A stretch of DNA of 64,000 nt from Cymodocea nodosa (GCA_036874045.1 CM072339.1:17739501-17803500), one strand, 5' to 3'; counted from the first letter of the stretch, positions 35,746 to 49,459 are shown. Notes: generated from the letters alone by a model not told the origin. Translations and numbers: made by a program.

Positions 35746-36890
35746 TATGGAGCTAAATTGACACTTTTGCCCTTACATTTCCTTTCACAAAAATACCCCC
35801 AATTGATACAACACAAAATTCTTGATGTAAGGTAAGGTTGGGAAATCACCCTTAAAAATCATAGAAATGTTTACAATTATCTTAATGAATTATTCTTATA
35901 GAGTTAAGTTAACTTAATGAGCTTTATTAGTAATTTCAAATTAATATTATTGTCTAAAGAAAAATATGATCATCCATTAGGTGATTCTACAAAATATAAA
36001 TAATATCAATTAAGTTTCTAATATTAGTTTATATTATATTTATTATTAATCAACTTTAACATTTAGATATTTCAAATAATAACTAGATGAATCAAGATTT
36101 CAGAATTAAGTACAAAATGGTTTCAATAATTAGTAATACGATTTTCTATTTTTTGAAATGAAATAAACATAAAATATTCAACAATACTAACATTATTGAC
36201 AATACAAAACAAACAATACAACATAGATTGGATAAACACAAAAATAAATAATGAGTTTTTGTTGTGATATGTCCTTGAAGATAAATGAAAAATGAGAGAA
36301 ATTTTCTATTGAATTCTCGTCATTACATGTGATGTAGTTACACTACTGAAAACTTAATCACTTACTATCATACACTCCTTTACTTATAGAATCGTAAATT
36401 GAGGCTTTTGTAAGTTGATCTCCTCTTCAATATAGTAGCATCAACCTAAAACTAAAGCTAGAAGTTTTACTATCTCTTGAGAGATAATTCGGTGTTTGGT
36501 GAAAATAGCTTTTCTTCCCACGACACAATCACTTCTCATAGTGATTGTCAATCATTATGTTTAACTTGAAATCGACTTGACATTTGGAAAGTACCTTCAT
36601 AGATCTCCAATGTATGGTGGATGGTGATATTGGTGGAAGCTCAGGAGCAACCAATGCTTCTACAGTTAACGTGGTTCTCCCCCCTCCACTTTTCTTCATT
36701 CTTTCTCTTTTCTTTTTATACTTCTTTTAGTAATAACTAGTTCCACTTAAATGATTAGTTGGATCTCCTTCCTTCGTATTAATGGTAGTGATTAATTCTT
36801 TTGTTCACGATTTAGATTATAGCATGATTTGTGCAACGTGGTTTCCTTCGCATTTCCTATTTCTACAACTGCTTACAATCAAATATTAGA
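35746..36890. other. AT-rich intergenic DNA
   Basis: No gene or recognised element. The left edge should contain the bS16 promoter (minus strand), but no convincing TATA box was singled out. Confidence 0.5.
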
Positions 36891-36909
36891 AAATAATTGG
36901 TCCATGAAG

Positions 36910-37610
36910 TTAGCATAACTCAACGAACTTTGTTGAGTTAATTGTAACTCAACGGATTAATTCGTTGAGTTAAGATTAACTCAATGGACTTGTTATAAAT
37001 AATAATATATGTACCACATATAATAAAGAAATAACTTATAATTTTAAAACAACTTTTCGATGGTAAAGGAGTGTTTTAGATACTTGCAAAATGTAATTCT
37101 CTGATGCTTAGATGTATTTCGAATAGTTTTCATCAAAACCTTCCAAAGGACGATTTAAGTCATGTATTAAGGTTACAATATGTGTCCTTCTAGAAACAAT
37201 GTACGAAATACTCTTTAAGTTTAAAATTATAAGTTATTTCTTTATAAAATAAACTTCTTATACAACTTCTTATGCTTAATTATAAAACTCATCGATAGTT
37301 AAAAAAATGCTAACATAATGTGTTACCTTAGTCTTTAATGAAGTAATTTAACACGTATAGTTATGTTAACTTAACAAGTTAAATATGTGTAACTCACATG
37401 ATATAAAATAACATTAGTAAACTTTAAATTCAATACATACATAATGTTAACTTAACGAGTTCAGATATATAACTTATAGTTTTACTCGCTAACTTAACGA
37501 GTTATCACGTGATCTTTTTACCCTTTAAACTTGTAATTCAATGAGTTGTCACGTGATTTTTTTATGAAAATAACATTAACTCAACAAGTTAGTACCATGC
37601 ATTGTACATG
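36910..37610. repeat. Array of palindromic AACTCAACGAGTT-like motifs
   Basis: About nine variants of AACTYAAC(G/A)AGTT or its complement lie here. The best is at about 36951-36976, where AACTCAACG and CGTTGAGTT flank a short loop. Two copies near 37500-37560 are joined to TCACGTGAT. The spacing is irregular. It may be part of a decayed LTR, but no ends were identified. Confidence 0.6.
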
Positions 37611-39840
37611 ATACAAATGTGTAAAAATAAAACATATCATGTTTAATACTATAGAACCACATGTAAACTAAGTTTTTAATCTTTTAGAAATAATATTTAA
37701 TTAACGCTAATTCCTTGAAATTATGCATATTCTGTAATTAAGGCATGTAATTATATAATTATGACATAATTGCTTAATTCTTATATAATAAACTAAATAT
37801 TATGTAATTAACCATTCATTAACTACTAATATTATGCATTTTTTCATTCTAAATAGTGAGAAATAATGAAAGAAAATAAATCTTTTAAGAGAAAGGAGGA
37901 AAAATGGGAAATAATGAAAAATGGATGAAGATAAACATTTGTGAGATAGAAGTATATGAATGATCTAATTATTCAAGATAAAAATTATATACCTTGTTAA
38001 TTGATTAATGTAATTAATTAATTACATTTTGACTAATTATTTCAATTCATTAATTAAAAACTTAATCAATAAATTAATTTCAAATAATTATATTACATTA
38101 TTATCCTTTTGATATTTTCTTCACCATTGCAAGCATAGGAAATTAGTTATATGTATCTTTGTATGTTTGTGATGAAAAGATTATTCATAACAAAATAATT
38201 ATGTACTATATATTATATTATTTAAAATATAATTAATATATACTATATTATTTAAAATATTACTTTCAAGTTGTACTATTAGTTACTATTTCAAAAATTA
38301 TTAAAATTTTTATTTCTCATCATTTCCTATTATGCACAAGCACATTAAAATTTCATGTCATTTCTAATCATTTCATTTTCTATTCTGCACAATCAAAATT
38401 TCCTATCATTTCTCGTTATTTCCCAACGTATACAAATGCTTAAACTTTCTTGTCATCTCCTATCATTTCCCAAGTTTTCCATTTCCCAACATTTCTAGCA
38501 ATTCATGTTGTTTCCTTTCCTAATAGAAATTGTGCACAAACACCCCCTAAGTGTCATTCTTCCCCATCCTTTCAAGCGTCATTGGTCTTCTAAGCATCAC
38601 CTAACTTCTGAGTGTCGTTGTCATCCTTTTGAGCATCATTATTCTTTGATCTGACCTCCAAGTGTTGCCCTTAGCTAGTCCAAGTAATGGACTTTGAGTT
38701 CGATTGGGATTTTTGATCTGCATGGTGTTCTTCGACTAATTATTACTCTTGATGGGGAAGATGTTATTAACTATGAACTAATATTAGGTTATTTATGTAG
38801 AGGGATGGAAAAAATTGCAAAAAATTGAATCATTATAAAATATCTCCCTTATGTAGCATGTTGAGATTATTTAAGTATTATGTTCATAGAAGTTATAACT
38901 GTAAATCTAATAGAATAATTGGAAAATATTCAAGTACCCCAAAGAGCCAACTATATCAAAGTAATGATATTAGAACTAAGTCGTATTACTTCTCATTTGT
39001 TATGGTTTGAACCTTTTTATGGCAAATATTGGCACATAGACCCCTTTCTTCTATACTTTCAAAGAGAGAATTTATGGTGAAAGTATCAAAAGAATGATCT
39101 TCATTTGTTGAACATATTTTGTTATTGTTGGTTTTCCTTCAACTATAATGATTATGACCAAAACGTCTAATAACATATTGTTTATATTGATTCAACCATG
39201 TGTATCATTGAAGATGGCTTAAAATAGTGTACATATATTTTTTCCTTCCTATATTTTACTATGCCTATTTTTATGATGTATATGTCTATGTGTGTGTGAA
39301 TATCAAGATGATTTGCTTGTTATGAGAAATCAAGCTATGCATGCATACTCACACATTTATGTATAACCTACAACAAAATATAGGAAAAATTATTCTGTTA
39401 TAAAAGATCAAGATGAATCTAAAATCATTAGAACATATTTATATATAGTAATCAGAGGGCTTGCTTATATATCCTTTAGTGGCTGGAGATCAATTGATTC
39501 CTTCTTTTCTATTAGCTTTTAGGAGTTACATGTCTACAAATTCACTTAATAGATGATAAGTTAATTAGTTATGTTTTGAGCATTCACAAGGTTACTTTGG
39601 AAAGGAGAGAATAATAGGTAAGATCTTGATCTCATGGACAAATTCATTGATCACCATTTAAGTTTGTGTTTTTTTTTTGAAGAATGAGGATGTGCTCTTT
39701 GTATATATCCATGAACTACTTGAGAAGGCACTCATAAATGGGTCAATCCAAGAGTTAAGGATGAAATTTAAGTGAACTTCCCTTAAAAAATATATATATA
39801 TTTTTGTTAAGGAAAACTTCAGATTTCTGTTTCAGAAAAT
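37611..39840. other. AT-rich intergenic DNA with MITE-like end
   Basis: 38280-38550 has repeated words of the type AAATGATAGGAAAT on the minus strand and an end reading CAAACACCCCCTAAG near 38541, like the TAGGGGGTGTTTG termini of hAT-type elements. No partner end was found. The rest, 38.55-39.84 kb, holds nothing recognisable. Confidence 0.4.
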
Positions 39841-39844
39841 AAAC

Positions 39845-41165
39845 TCATACATTCATTGTATTGTCATCAATGAAGGTAACATAATAGAGAGCACTTCCTA
39901 AAGAACTGATAGGGGCAGGCCCCCACACATTCGTGTGAACCAGCTCTAATTTCTGTGACATAGGATCATGAGGAGTTTTAGCAAAGCTGACTTTCTTCTG
40001 CTTTCCCTTAATGCAGTCCTCACATATCCCTAAATTGACATTCTTCAGCTTAGGGATTTTCCCTTCTACCACTAAAACTTTCAGTCCATTCTCACTGAGG
40101 TGTCCTAATCTTTTATGTCATAAGTCAGTGTCTTCAGTATCACTGACTGCTGCAATAGAGTCATCTTAATTCGATGTTAGATATAAGGTGCTAGTCCTCT
40201 ATCCTAAGGCAATAATTCTTGCACATTTGGTTACCTTCCATTTGCCTATACCAAATTCAATCTGATAACTATCATTATTTAGGGAACTTATGGAAATTAA
40301 TTGCTTTGCAAGATCAAGAACATATCTGACTTCTTGCAATTTCCATATCCCTTGTTTTATTTTTATGTGTACCTCTCCTATTTCCAACACATCCAAACTT
40401 ATGTTGTTAGCTAGGTACACCTTTTTTACAAGAGTTGCACGATAATTGTGCAACAAATCCTTCCTGTAGGTAGTGTGGAATGAAGCTCCTGAGTCCAGTA
40501 CTCATGAGTCAATTGAACTATCTACACAGCATACTAGGGCATCATCTGAATCGTAGGAGACAACATTTGCACCTGCTCCTTCTGATTCCTTCCCTTTACT
40601 GTCTTTCTTGGGAGCCTTGCACTGTGACTTGAAGTGCCCCTATTGATTGCAGTTCCAACATTTGATATCTGATCTTACTTTATTGGTATCTCTAGTCTTT
40701 AACCTTCCTTTGGATTTAAATTGTTTTGATTTACTTCTCCCTCTACTTTCAACACTAAGGGCAGAAGTTGAAGCTAACAATTCACTTTTTCTGTGAATGT
40801 CTTCACTCAAAATTAAATCCCGGATGTCACTCATTTTGAGCTTCTCATGACCTAGTGAACTACTTACACTAGTCATGACAGGAGACCAACTTTCTGGTAA
40901 TGAGGATAATAAAATCAAGGCCCTGATTTCATCATCAAATACTATATCTACTAAATGTAGTTGATTCAAAATAGTATTTAACTCATTAACGTAGTCTGTA
41001 ACATTTCCACTTTCATGCATTTTCAGATTAAATAATCTACACGTGAGAAATACCTTGTTAACAGCTGATGGCTTCTCATACATGTTGGACAAAGCTTTCA
41101 TCAGGTCAACCATTGTTTTCTCCTTGGCAACGTTTGAATGAAATAACTCTTCGAGTTCTTACACC
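39845..41165 (-). mobile_element. Copia fragment, minus strand: gag, protease and start of integrase
   Basis: On the minus strand, 41113-40640 is a gag (UBN2-type) segment ending in a CWNCNQ zinc-knuckle start. About 40520-40199 is the protease region. About 40072-39845 is the GAG_pre-integrase segment with ICEDCIKGKQKKV and the beginning of the integrase core (YYVTFIDD). No reverse transcriptase or RNase H follows, so the fossil is truncated. Its long open stretches are less decayed than those of the neighbouring plus-strand copia. It has a few breaks. Confidence 0.82.
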
Positions 41166-41600
41166 TGCAAAACACGTGATTGAACAAAAAAAACTTATTT
41201 GTTCATTAGTTATTTTATAAAACTTGAATAGTTATTTATCTATGTGTATAAAAACTCGAACAGTTATCTAACTCTTTGATTTTCATTATCGAATGCACAT
41301 GGCAAACATGTGAAAACTTAAAACATTAAAAACACATGTGCAGATAACTTAACTATACGAGTTTTTAACATAACTTTTTGACTAAATCAAAACATTATCT
41401 ATCTAAAAGTTTAACTATCTGAAAATCTAAATGAAACTTTCCGATAACTTGTCAATATTTAATTACGTGACTATTATACTTAGAAAATATATTACGTAAC
41501 TATTATACTTAGAAAATATTATTTAGACTTATTTATAAACTTTAATAATGCATTCATCATCAAAACAAAATTCCTAACAACTTATTTTCAACAAATAAAA
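41166..41600 (-). repeat. LTR-like leader with hairpin motifs, next to the minus-strand copia
   Basis: Read on the minus strand, the words TATCGGAAAGTT, CAGATAGTTAA and GAGTTAGATAACTGTTCGA occur here. They resemble the hairpin motif of the solo LTR at 25.6-27.1 kb. The position just 5' of the gag fragment fits a decayed LTR or leader, but no TG/CA ends were identified. Confidence 0.35.
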
Positions 41601-41979
41601 GCTTGAGGACAAATTTAAGGATAAGGAGAATACTTCATCATCAAGTATACAACTTCATTCAATAGTAGGCTAATGACAATGTGTTAAATTACATCAGTGA
41701 TGAAACAAATGTAAGTACCTTGTGGTGAAAGTTAGAAGAGATATGCTTGAAGGAAAGGCACAAACAAGATATTTTTAATCAAATAGTTGATGCATGTAAG
41801 ATATTGAGACGACACTCTTATGATAGATTATGTGAACACATTCTAAGGGATCATAAATCAATTGTCTTCGATGAACATTATGTTTGATGATAAGGTGCAA
41901 GTCTTATTACTTTTGAGTTTATTACTAGATACTTAGGAGAACTTGAAGGTTACACTCTACAACTTAGCGCTTGATGATA

Positions 41980-44900
41980 TTATCACTTGAAATTATATGA
42001 AGATCAAGGTGATGAATGTAGAGTCTAAAAGAATTGTAGAAGATTCCTCCTCTTATTCTGAAATGTTAGTCACAAAATCATAAGAAAGAAGTCAAAATAG
42101 AGGTTCTAAAAAGGGTAGAAGTAAGTTTAAGAGCAAGTACGTAAATATTGAATGTTACTGTTATCATGAGAAGAGTCACATTAATAAATTATATCAAAAG
42201 TTGAAAAAGAAAAATAAGAAGAAGAAGAAGGCACAATATTAGGACAATGATAGTGATAGTGAGGGGAGAGTTGCCCCTATTGTTGAAGAATTACTTATTG
42301 TTTGTAATGATAAGGCAACTTAGGTGTCAAATAGTAGTATTATCATCCATGTTACATCTCAAAGAGATCTCTTTAATTTTTACACTCTAGGTGATTTTGA
42401 AGTTGTGAAGATAGATAATAATGATCGAGCAAAGATAGTTGGCAAGGGAGATGTACATTTAGAGATCATAAACAACACCATGTTAATCCTCAAATTAGTC
42501 AGATATGTTGAGAGTTTAAGATTCAATATAATTTTAGTTGAGAAATTTGATGATGAAGGCTACTCAAGTTATTTTAGAAGTAGACAATACATGCTCATTA
42601 AGAGAAGTATGATTGTAGTTAAAGGTAAAATGTTATCTCACTTGTATTATATTTATGCTAAACTTTCTAGTACTTTTGTGAATACATTAGAGAATGAAGA
42701 TTAAAGTGTGTTATAATATAAGAGACTTGATCACATAAGTAAGAAGGGAATGACAACATTTTTGAAAAAGAATCTCCTACCAAAGATGAAGAGTGCACAT
42801 TTAAAGAATTGTGCAAATTGTATGGTTGGAAAGAAGCATCAAATTGCTTTTAAGAGTTAGTCTCTTTCCAAGATGCTAGAGATGGAGTTGATATACTTTG
42901 ATGTGTATGAACTAATGAAGGTTATGACATATGGTGGAGCTAGATATTTTATCACTTTTATTGATGATTTCTCTAGAAAAAAGTAGACTTATGTTTTGAA
43001 ATCTAAAGATCAAATGCTTGAGAAGTTTAAAGAATTTCAAGTTATATTTGAAAGAGAGATAGACAAGAAAGTAAAATACATTCAAATAAATAATGAAGGA
43101 GAATATTGTAGGCCATTTAATATTTATAATAAAGAGTAAGACATAAAGTATTAAAAGACTCTTCAAAAGACACCACAATTGAATGAAATTGTTGAGAGGA
43201 TAAATAGAACATTAGTAGAGATGATTAAATGTTTGCTTTCTCAAACAAAGCTACCAAGGTTTATTAAGAAGAGGCTTTGATAATTACCATATACTTGGTT
43301 AATTTTTTACCATGTTACTATTTAAAGGGAAATGTTCCAAACAAGGTTTGGTATGATAAGGATGTCTCCTATAATCACTTGAAAGTATTTGGATACAAAG
43401 TCTTTATATTACTCAAGATGAAAGAACTAAGCTTGATGTAAAGACACAATAGTGTATTTTCTTTAGCTATAAGCTGAATGATTTTAATTACAAGTTATAT
43501 GATCTAGTACCTAAGAAGATTGTCAGAAGCCATGATGTTGTGTTTGTGGAAGATCAAACAATTGAAGACATTAACAAAGTACAAGTTAAAGTAACTCAAC
43601 AACAAAAATGCTTGATTGATTTAGACCTAATTTCTATAGTTCTAACTCAATAATAGGCTGAACTTGAAGGTAATGAAGATGCATGCACAAGTGGATAGGA
43701 TGCCCCTAAGATCAAATTGATATTGATACAAATGGTCATGACTAGGTATCTAACCCCTAAGAACTTGTGCAAAAAGTTCCATTAGTTGTTCTACTTAGAA
43801 AATCAGTTAGAGATAGAAAACCCTCTATTAGATACTCATCAAATGAGTTTATGGTGTTACTCTTTGATAGTGTAGAACTAGAGTACCATGCAAATGAAGT
43901 AGATAATGAATACAAAGAAGAGTGAATGGAAGTCATATAAGATGAGATGAGTTCCTTATAAGAGAATTATACATATGAGTTGGTGATGTTACTTGAAGAC
44001 AAAAAAATACTCAAGAATAAGTGAGTTTACAAAATCAAACAAAATGAGCACATGACACATCCAAAGTACAAGGTTAAAAAAAATACTCAAGAATAAGTGA
44101 GTCTACAAAATCAAACAAAATGAGCACATGACACATCCAAAGTACAAGCTTAGATTAGTTGTGAAAGGATTCACTCAAAAGAAAGGAATTGACTTCAATG
44201 AGACATTCTCTTCAATAGTAAAGATAACTTCTATTCAAATAGTTCTTGGTTTAGTAATAAGTTTTAACTTAGAAGTTGAGTAGATGAATGTGAAGACTAT
44301 CTTCCTTCATAGAAATTAGGAGGAAGAGATATAAATAGAGCATCTAGAAAATTTATTGAGAAAGGTAAGGAAGACTTAGTGTATAAATTAAAAAAATAAA
44401 ATTATAACCTAAAACAAACACCAAGACAATGTTATTTGTGATTTAACACTATTACGAGGAAGCAAGATTATAAAGAGTGTAGCATAGATTATTGCATATT
44501 AATTAAGAGATTCCTCTTGGATGATTTTATTATTTGTTGCTCTATATTAATAATATTTTGATTATTGATAAGAATATATCTAAAATTGTAGGGTTGAAGA
44601 AGGTGTTAAATGAGTCTTTTACCATGAAATACTTGGAACTTGCAAAAAAAGATTTTTGACATTGAAATTGAAAGAGATAAGAGTTCCAATAGGTTATTCT
44701 TGTCATAGGAGACGTACATTGAAAAAGCACTTCAAAAGTTTTACATAGACAATGCAAAGCAAGTTTGTTCTCCTCTTACAACTTATTTTAGATTAAGTAA
44801 AAAGTAAAATTCTTTTACAAATGAAAAGAAAAGGGAAATGGAAAATGTTCTATATATCTTAGCTATTAGAAGTTTAATGTATTATATGATATGCACTAGA

Positions 44901-45533
44901 CTTGATATTGTTCATATAGTTAGTGTAGTGAGCAAATTTATTTTAAATCTTGGAGAATAGCATTATGAAATAATAAAGTGGATCATGAGATACCTCTAAG
45001 GTACTTTAAGGTTGAAGATTTATTTTAGTAGTGGTGAATTAGTTTTGGTTAGTTATACAAACTCCAATATGACAAGAGATGTAGAAGACAAGAAGTTCAT
45101 TTCATGGTATTTATTTACCATTGTAGGGGGGGGAGCTATTTCATGGTAATGAAGATTGTAGAAGTGTATTGTATTGTCTATAATAGAGGTTGAATTTATT
45201 ACAGCTATAGAAGCTTGTAAGGAAATGATTTAACTAAAGAGAATATTTGGAGAGCTTGAGATTGTATAAGATAAATTTGTACTATTTGGTGTTAGTTAAA
45301 GTGTAATCCACTTGAGTAAGAATTTGAGTTTCTATTCTAAGTCAAAGTATATCAATGTTTGATACCATTAGATTTGAGACATAATAAACTCAAGAAAACT
45401 TGAATTTTATAAGGTGTAAACTAATGACAATGAGACTAACATGTTAACTAAAGTAGTGATAAGGGACCAATTAAATGTTTGTAGTTAGATTGTAAGATTA
45501 GTGGACTCTTTCATGTAGTTGAGAGGGGGAGTT
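41980..45533 (+). mobile_element. Copia element, plus strand, strongly decayed, 5' end missing
   Basis: In copia order there are a gag C-terminal part with a CYCHEKSH zinc-knuckle word (about 42.15 kb), protease (42.3-42.7 kb), GAG_pre-integrase and integrase (42.7-43.35 kb, with YIQINNEGEYC), reverse transcriptase (about 43.9-44.75 kb), RNase H (about 44.87-45.47 kb) and the purine tract GAGAGGGGGAG (45519-45530). The 3' LTR should start at TGTTGGATT, 45534. No 5' LTR was found. The element has many breaks and is old. The opposite-strand copia fragment abuts its 5' side. Confidence 0.82.
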
Positions 45534-46700
45534 TGTTGGATTTTTCCTTCCTCGTAGAGGAAGATTCATTAGACATCTAGTTTGATTTCACTAGACATCC
45601 AATTTAGTTTCACCAAATGTCTAGTCTAATCCACCAAATGTTTGGTTTGATTCCATCAAACATTTGATTTTAGCTATATCGAACAAGTAGTTCGATCAAC
45701 TAGGAAAACTACAAGATGATTGTTTTGGATTATATTTAGTTTGCTAAGACTTTGGCATAATTTTTTCATTAAATGCTATTAGGGTTTGTGGAAGAAAAAG
45801 AAGAAGAAGACATTATTCTCAAGAGAGAAATAGTAGATAGGCTTTTCTCATTTTCTTTCACTACACCACCACCTTGATTACAAGGCCGATTAAAAGGGTA
45901 TTTGAGGTCGAATTGAGCTAAAATTTCAAAGGTGAGGTCATAATTTCATACTCTTCAGGTTAGATAATTGGATTAATGACCAAAGTAGTGAAGATTTAAA
46001 TTTAAAGAAGGTTTTAGAGAGAAATCATCATTGTAATTTGATAGCATGAACTCTTGGTTGAAGGTTAATTTGAGGGGCGAAACGAAGTTCATTTGAGTTA
46101 AAATTTTGTTGAAAGATTAGGGACTCGTGAAGCTTTGTGATCATCAGCTAAGTTTTGTGATTTTTATAATAGTGTAGTGATGGTAGATTTATCTAAAACA
46201 TACATAGTTGGTTTGGGGTTAAAATCCATTTGTCTATCTTTTGTGTTATTCCTTATACCATCTATTGTTTACAACAGTGAATGTAAGATTCCTCTAGTTA
46301 AATACCAGAGAAGATTTCTTTTATACTCATTATTTGTTTATAGTGAAATATTTAAGAGTGAACCATTTGATCATAAGGTTTTTCATATAAATTTTGGTGC
46401 TGTATTTTTGCTTATAGTTTATTTGATTTCCACATTGTTCTTTATTAACGAGAAAGATCCTATTTATAATATTTTTGTCCCAGCACTCCCTTTACGAATA
46501 CCTTTATAAACATAATTGTGAGCATGGTTATAAGCTAGAACCGCTCCCCTCGTAAGTGTGTTAAATATTTTTCTTTTTTATTATGTATAATAACTATTTA
46601 TAGGGTTCTTCGTAGTAATTAATGAATCCTTGTCAAAAGTAGTTTGAGAGAGATCCGAAAGGAATAAGCACTTAAAAGAATAAATGAATTTATTAAAGTG
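45534..46700 (+). repeat. Probable 3' LTR of the plus-strand copia, right edge uncertain
   Basis: Begins TGTTGGATTTTTCC directly after the purine tract. Near its start it has several repeated CAT(C/T)TAGTTTGATT-like words (CACCAAATGTTTGGTTTGATT and relatives). With no second LTR to compare, the right boundary is unknown. The hydrophobic open frame at 46177-46509 has no recognisable family and is probably accidental. Confidence 0.45.
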
Positions 46701-46710
46701 TGTAAACAGA

Positions 46711-47599
46711 TGATAATTGATTGAAATGCTATGTATTCTATGGCTCCACTAAATAAATTTAGCATATTGATACGAAATTCGATATGCCAAAATTACGATA
46801 AAAAAAAAAGGAATTATTGAATTTTCCGCATGTCATTGATGTAAACAATATAACACAAAAGTTCAATGTTTTCTAAATTTGAAGTTTGATATACTGAAAT
46901 TTTAATAGAAATTTTTTTATTATCTAGTTTTCAGCATATCGTTTATATAAATAGCACGCTACTTTGATAGTAGTAGATTCTTAAATTTTTCAAATTTAAT
47001 AGTATATTAATTTTATGATTTGATATGTCCAAAGGTATACAGTTCGATGTGTCCCAATACGATTATAAAATTATACCATTAATTAGTATGACATGAACGA
47101 GTTATGAACAATGGGCATGCTTAGGCTACCATGCACCTTACACGTGCCTCTCTTGGGTCAAACGCAATTCCAATCAGGTGCATGAAATCATTAGGTTTTT
47201 ATTTAATTACATATGAATTTAAATATTTACAACTAAAGATAACCATTTTTTTATTTATAATCAATTCAACATGTTCAATGTTGTTGTCATTCTCCTCCTT
47301 TCTAACAAAGGTACAGACAAACCTACCCAATTATTATAAGGCATGCCACAGACGATGAAATAATTTTTTTGGATTCAAGTAGCCATTACCTCTATCATTG
47401 GTCCATGGAAGTAGGTTATGGTGTTAGAAGAATCTATCCTAAAAAATTGATTTAATATGTGAAAGAGTTCACCTTATGTCAAGTCAAGACTCTGTTGGTG
47501 TTTTTAACTATTGTTTTACAATCCATAACATTCCACGATGCTTTCAAAATTGACATCCTTCTTGGTGGCCTACTCTACGCTTTGGGTATTATTGGTCTA
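46711..47599 (+). repeat. 0.9 kb direct repeat, copy 1
   Basis: Starts TGATAATTGATTGAAATG and runs to TTGGTCTA. It matches 48598-49459 along its whole length with many substitutions and small gaps. Shared blocks include ATAAATTTA.CATATTGATAC, ACCATTAATTAGTATGA, TTTTTATTTAATTACATATG and TGTCATTCTCCTCCTTT. It is non-coding. Confidence 0.85.
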
Positions 47600-48597
47600 C
47601 ATATAGGGGGGTAATCTAGGTATGTCAAATAAATTGAACCAGTCATGTCATGAATTTTCAGGTCATGTTGAGTTACTATTGGGTGAAGCCAAAGTGGTAT
47701 TAACATGACTTAGATTTGAATGCATGAGAGAAGCTTTGAGATTTAATTAATTTCTTTTGTAGGCTCAAAATAACATTATTTAGTAGAATGCTCAAGTGTA
47801 GAGAATGAGTAGGTGTAGATTTATTAGGTTGTCAAGTGAACCATTATAAATTTTGTATGTTCCTATTATTTATACTTTAATTTACACTTATTTTATTTCT
47901 ATATTGCATTTATTAATTAAAGTTTACATATAATTAGTTAATTATTTACTCTCTCCTTAGTGATGTCAATTGATTTTAACAAATTTGATTCCTCAAATAA
48001 TAAATGATTATTTTAATAGAATATTTGATGTATATGTTACAAAGTATGAAACATAAACAACAAAAATTTCATCTTTTATGTCATTATTATTATCAATGAT
48101 GGCGTTTTAGAAACTATCAGAAGACAAAGAAGATTATTTTTCATCTTCATTTGTGGTGTTTAGATAGGAATTAAATAAGTTTGATATAATAAAATGGTAG
48201 AAAAATTTTCCATTTTAACTTTAATAACTAGAAATTTATTAACAATTTTAATTTTTTTCATAGTTTGTGAATACATTTTTACCATTAATAAAAACATATT
48301 ATATGAAAAAAGATTGGTTTAGTTTAAAAACTGATATTCTAAAGACTCTAATGCATGTCAATGATTTAAAACTTAATCAACATCGTACAAAATAATAATA
48401 TAATGATTAAAGAAGATTTTTTCAAGAAGCTATGAACATGTAATTTAATGTAATTTCGATTGAAATGTAATTTTTGTCTTTATTATTTAATGTTTTAAAA
48501 ATGTAGATTTCTTATGATGTATGATGATTTTTTGTGATCTTATCAATAAAACAAAAGAGCCTTTGAAATTTAGAAAATTAGAAATATAATAATAGAA

Positions 48598-49459
48598 TGA
48601 TAATTGATTGAAATGTTATATATTCTATAGCTTTGCTAAATAAATTTAACATATTGATACAAATTTTGATATGCTAAAATTAGGATAAAAAAAATTAACT
48701 ATCTATATTTTCCACATATCATTGATGTCAAAGGTTTAACACAAAATTCAAAGTTTCCTAAATTTGACATATCGATAGAAAATTTGGTATACTGAATTTT
48801 AATAGAAAAACTTTGTCTGATTTTTAGTATATCGTTTATATAAATAGTATACTATCTTGATTATAAAAATTTTAAATTTAATAAATTAATTTTATAATTT
48901 GATATATCGAAAAGTACAAGTCAATATGTCCTAATAGGATCAAATCATACCATTAATTAGTATGATGTGAATGAGTTATGAAGCATAGGTGTGTCTAGGC
49001 TACCACCTTACACCTTGCCTCTCTTAATAAGGTATGACATGAGTTGACACGAATGGGGATACACACACAATTCCAATTAGGTGCATAAAATCATTAAGTT
49101 TTTATTTAATTACATATGAATTTAAATATTTGCAATTAAAGATAACTATTATTATTTTATTTTTTAATCAATGCATCATGTGCAATGTTGTCATTCTCCT
49201 CCTTTTCAACAAGGTAGAGATCTCCTTTGCCTCTATCATCACAGTCCATGGAAGAAGAGGGGTCACTATGTATTGTAGGAGAATTTATTCCAAAAGATTG
49301 GCTTGGTAGGTGGAAGGGTTCACCTTATGTTAGGCCTATATTGGTGTTTCAACTATTGATGTAGGACTATTATTTTATAATCTATAATACTCCACTACAC
49401 TTTTAAAATTGACATCTTTGTTGGTGGCTTACTCTAGTCTTTTGAGTATTCTTGGTCTA
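48598..49459 (+). repeat. 0.9 kb direct repeat, copy 2
   Basis: Same orientation as copy 1, separated from it by about 1 kb of unrelated AT-rich DNA. This could be the LTR pair of a small non-autonomous element or a tandem duplication with divergence. No TG..CA ends, primer site or target duplication could be established. Confidence 0.85.

Noticed and set aside
46177-46509. Hydrophobic 110-residue frame, possible membrane protein
   Set aside because: AT-rich composition alone can produce it. It lies in a probable LTR and has no family motif.
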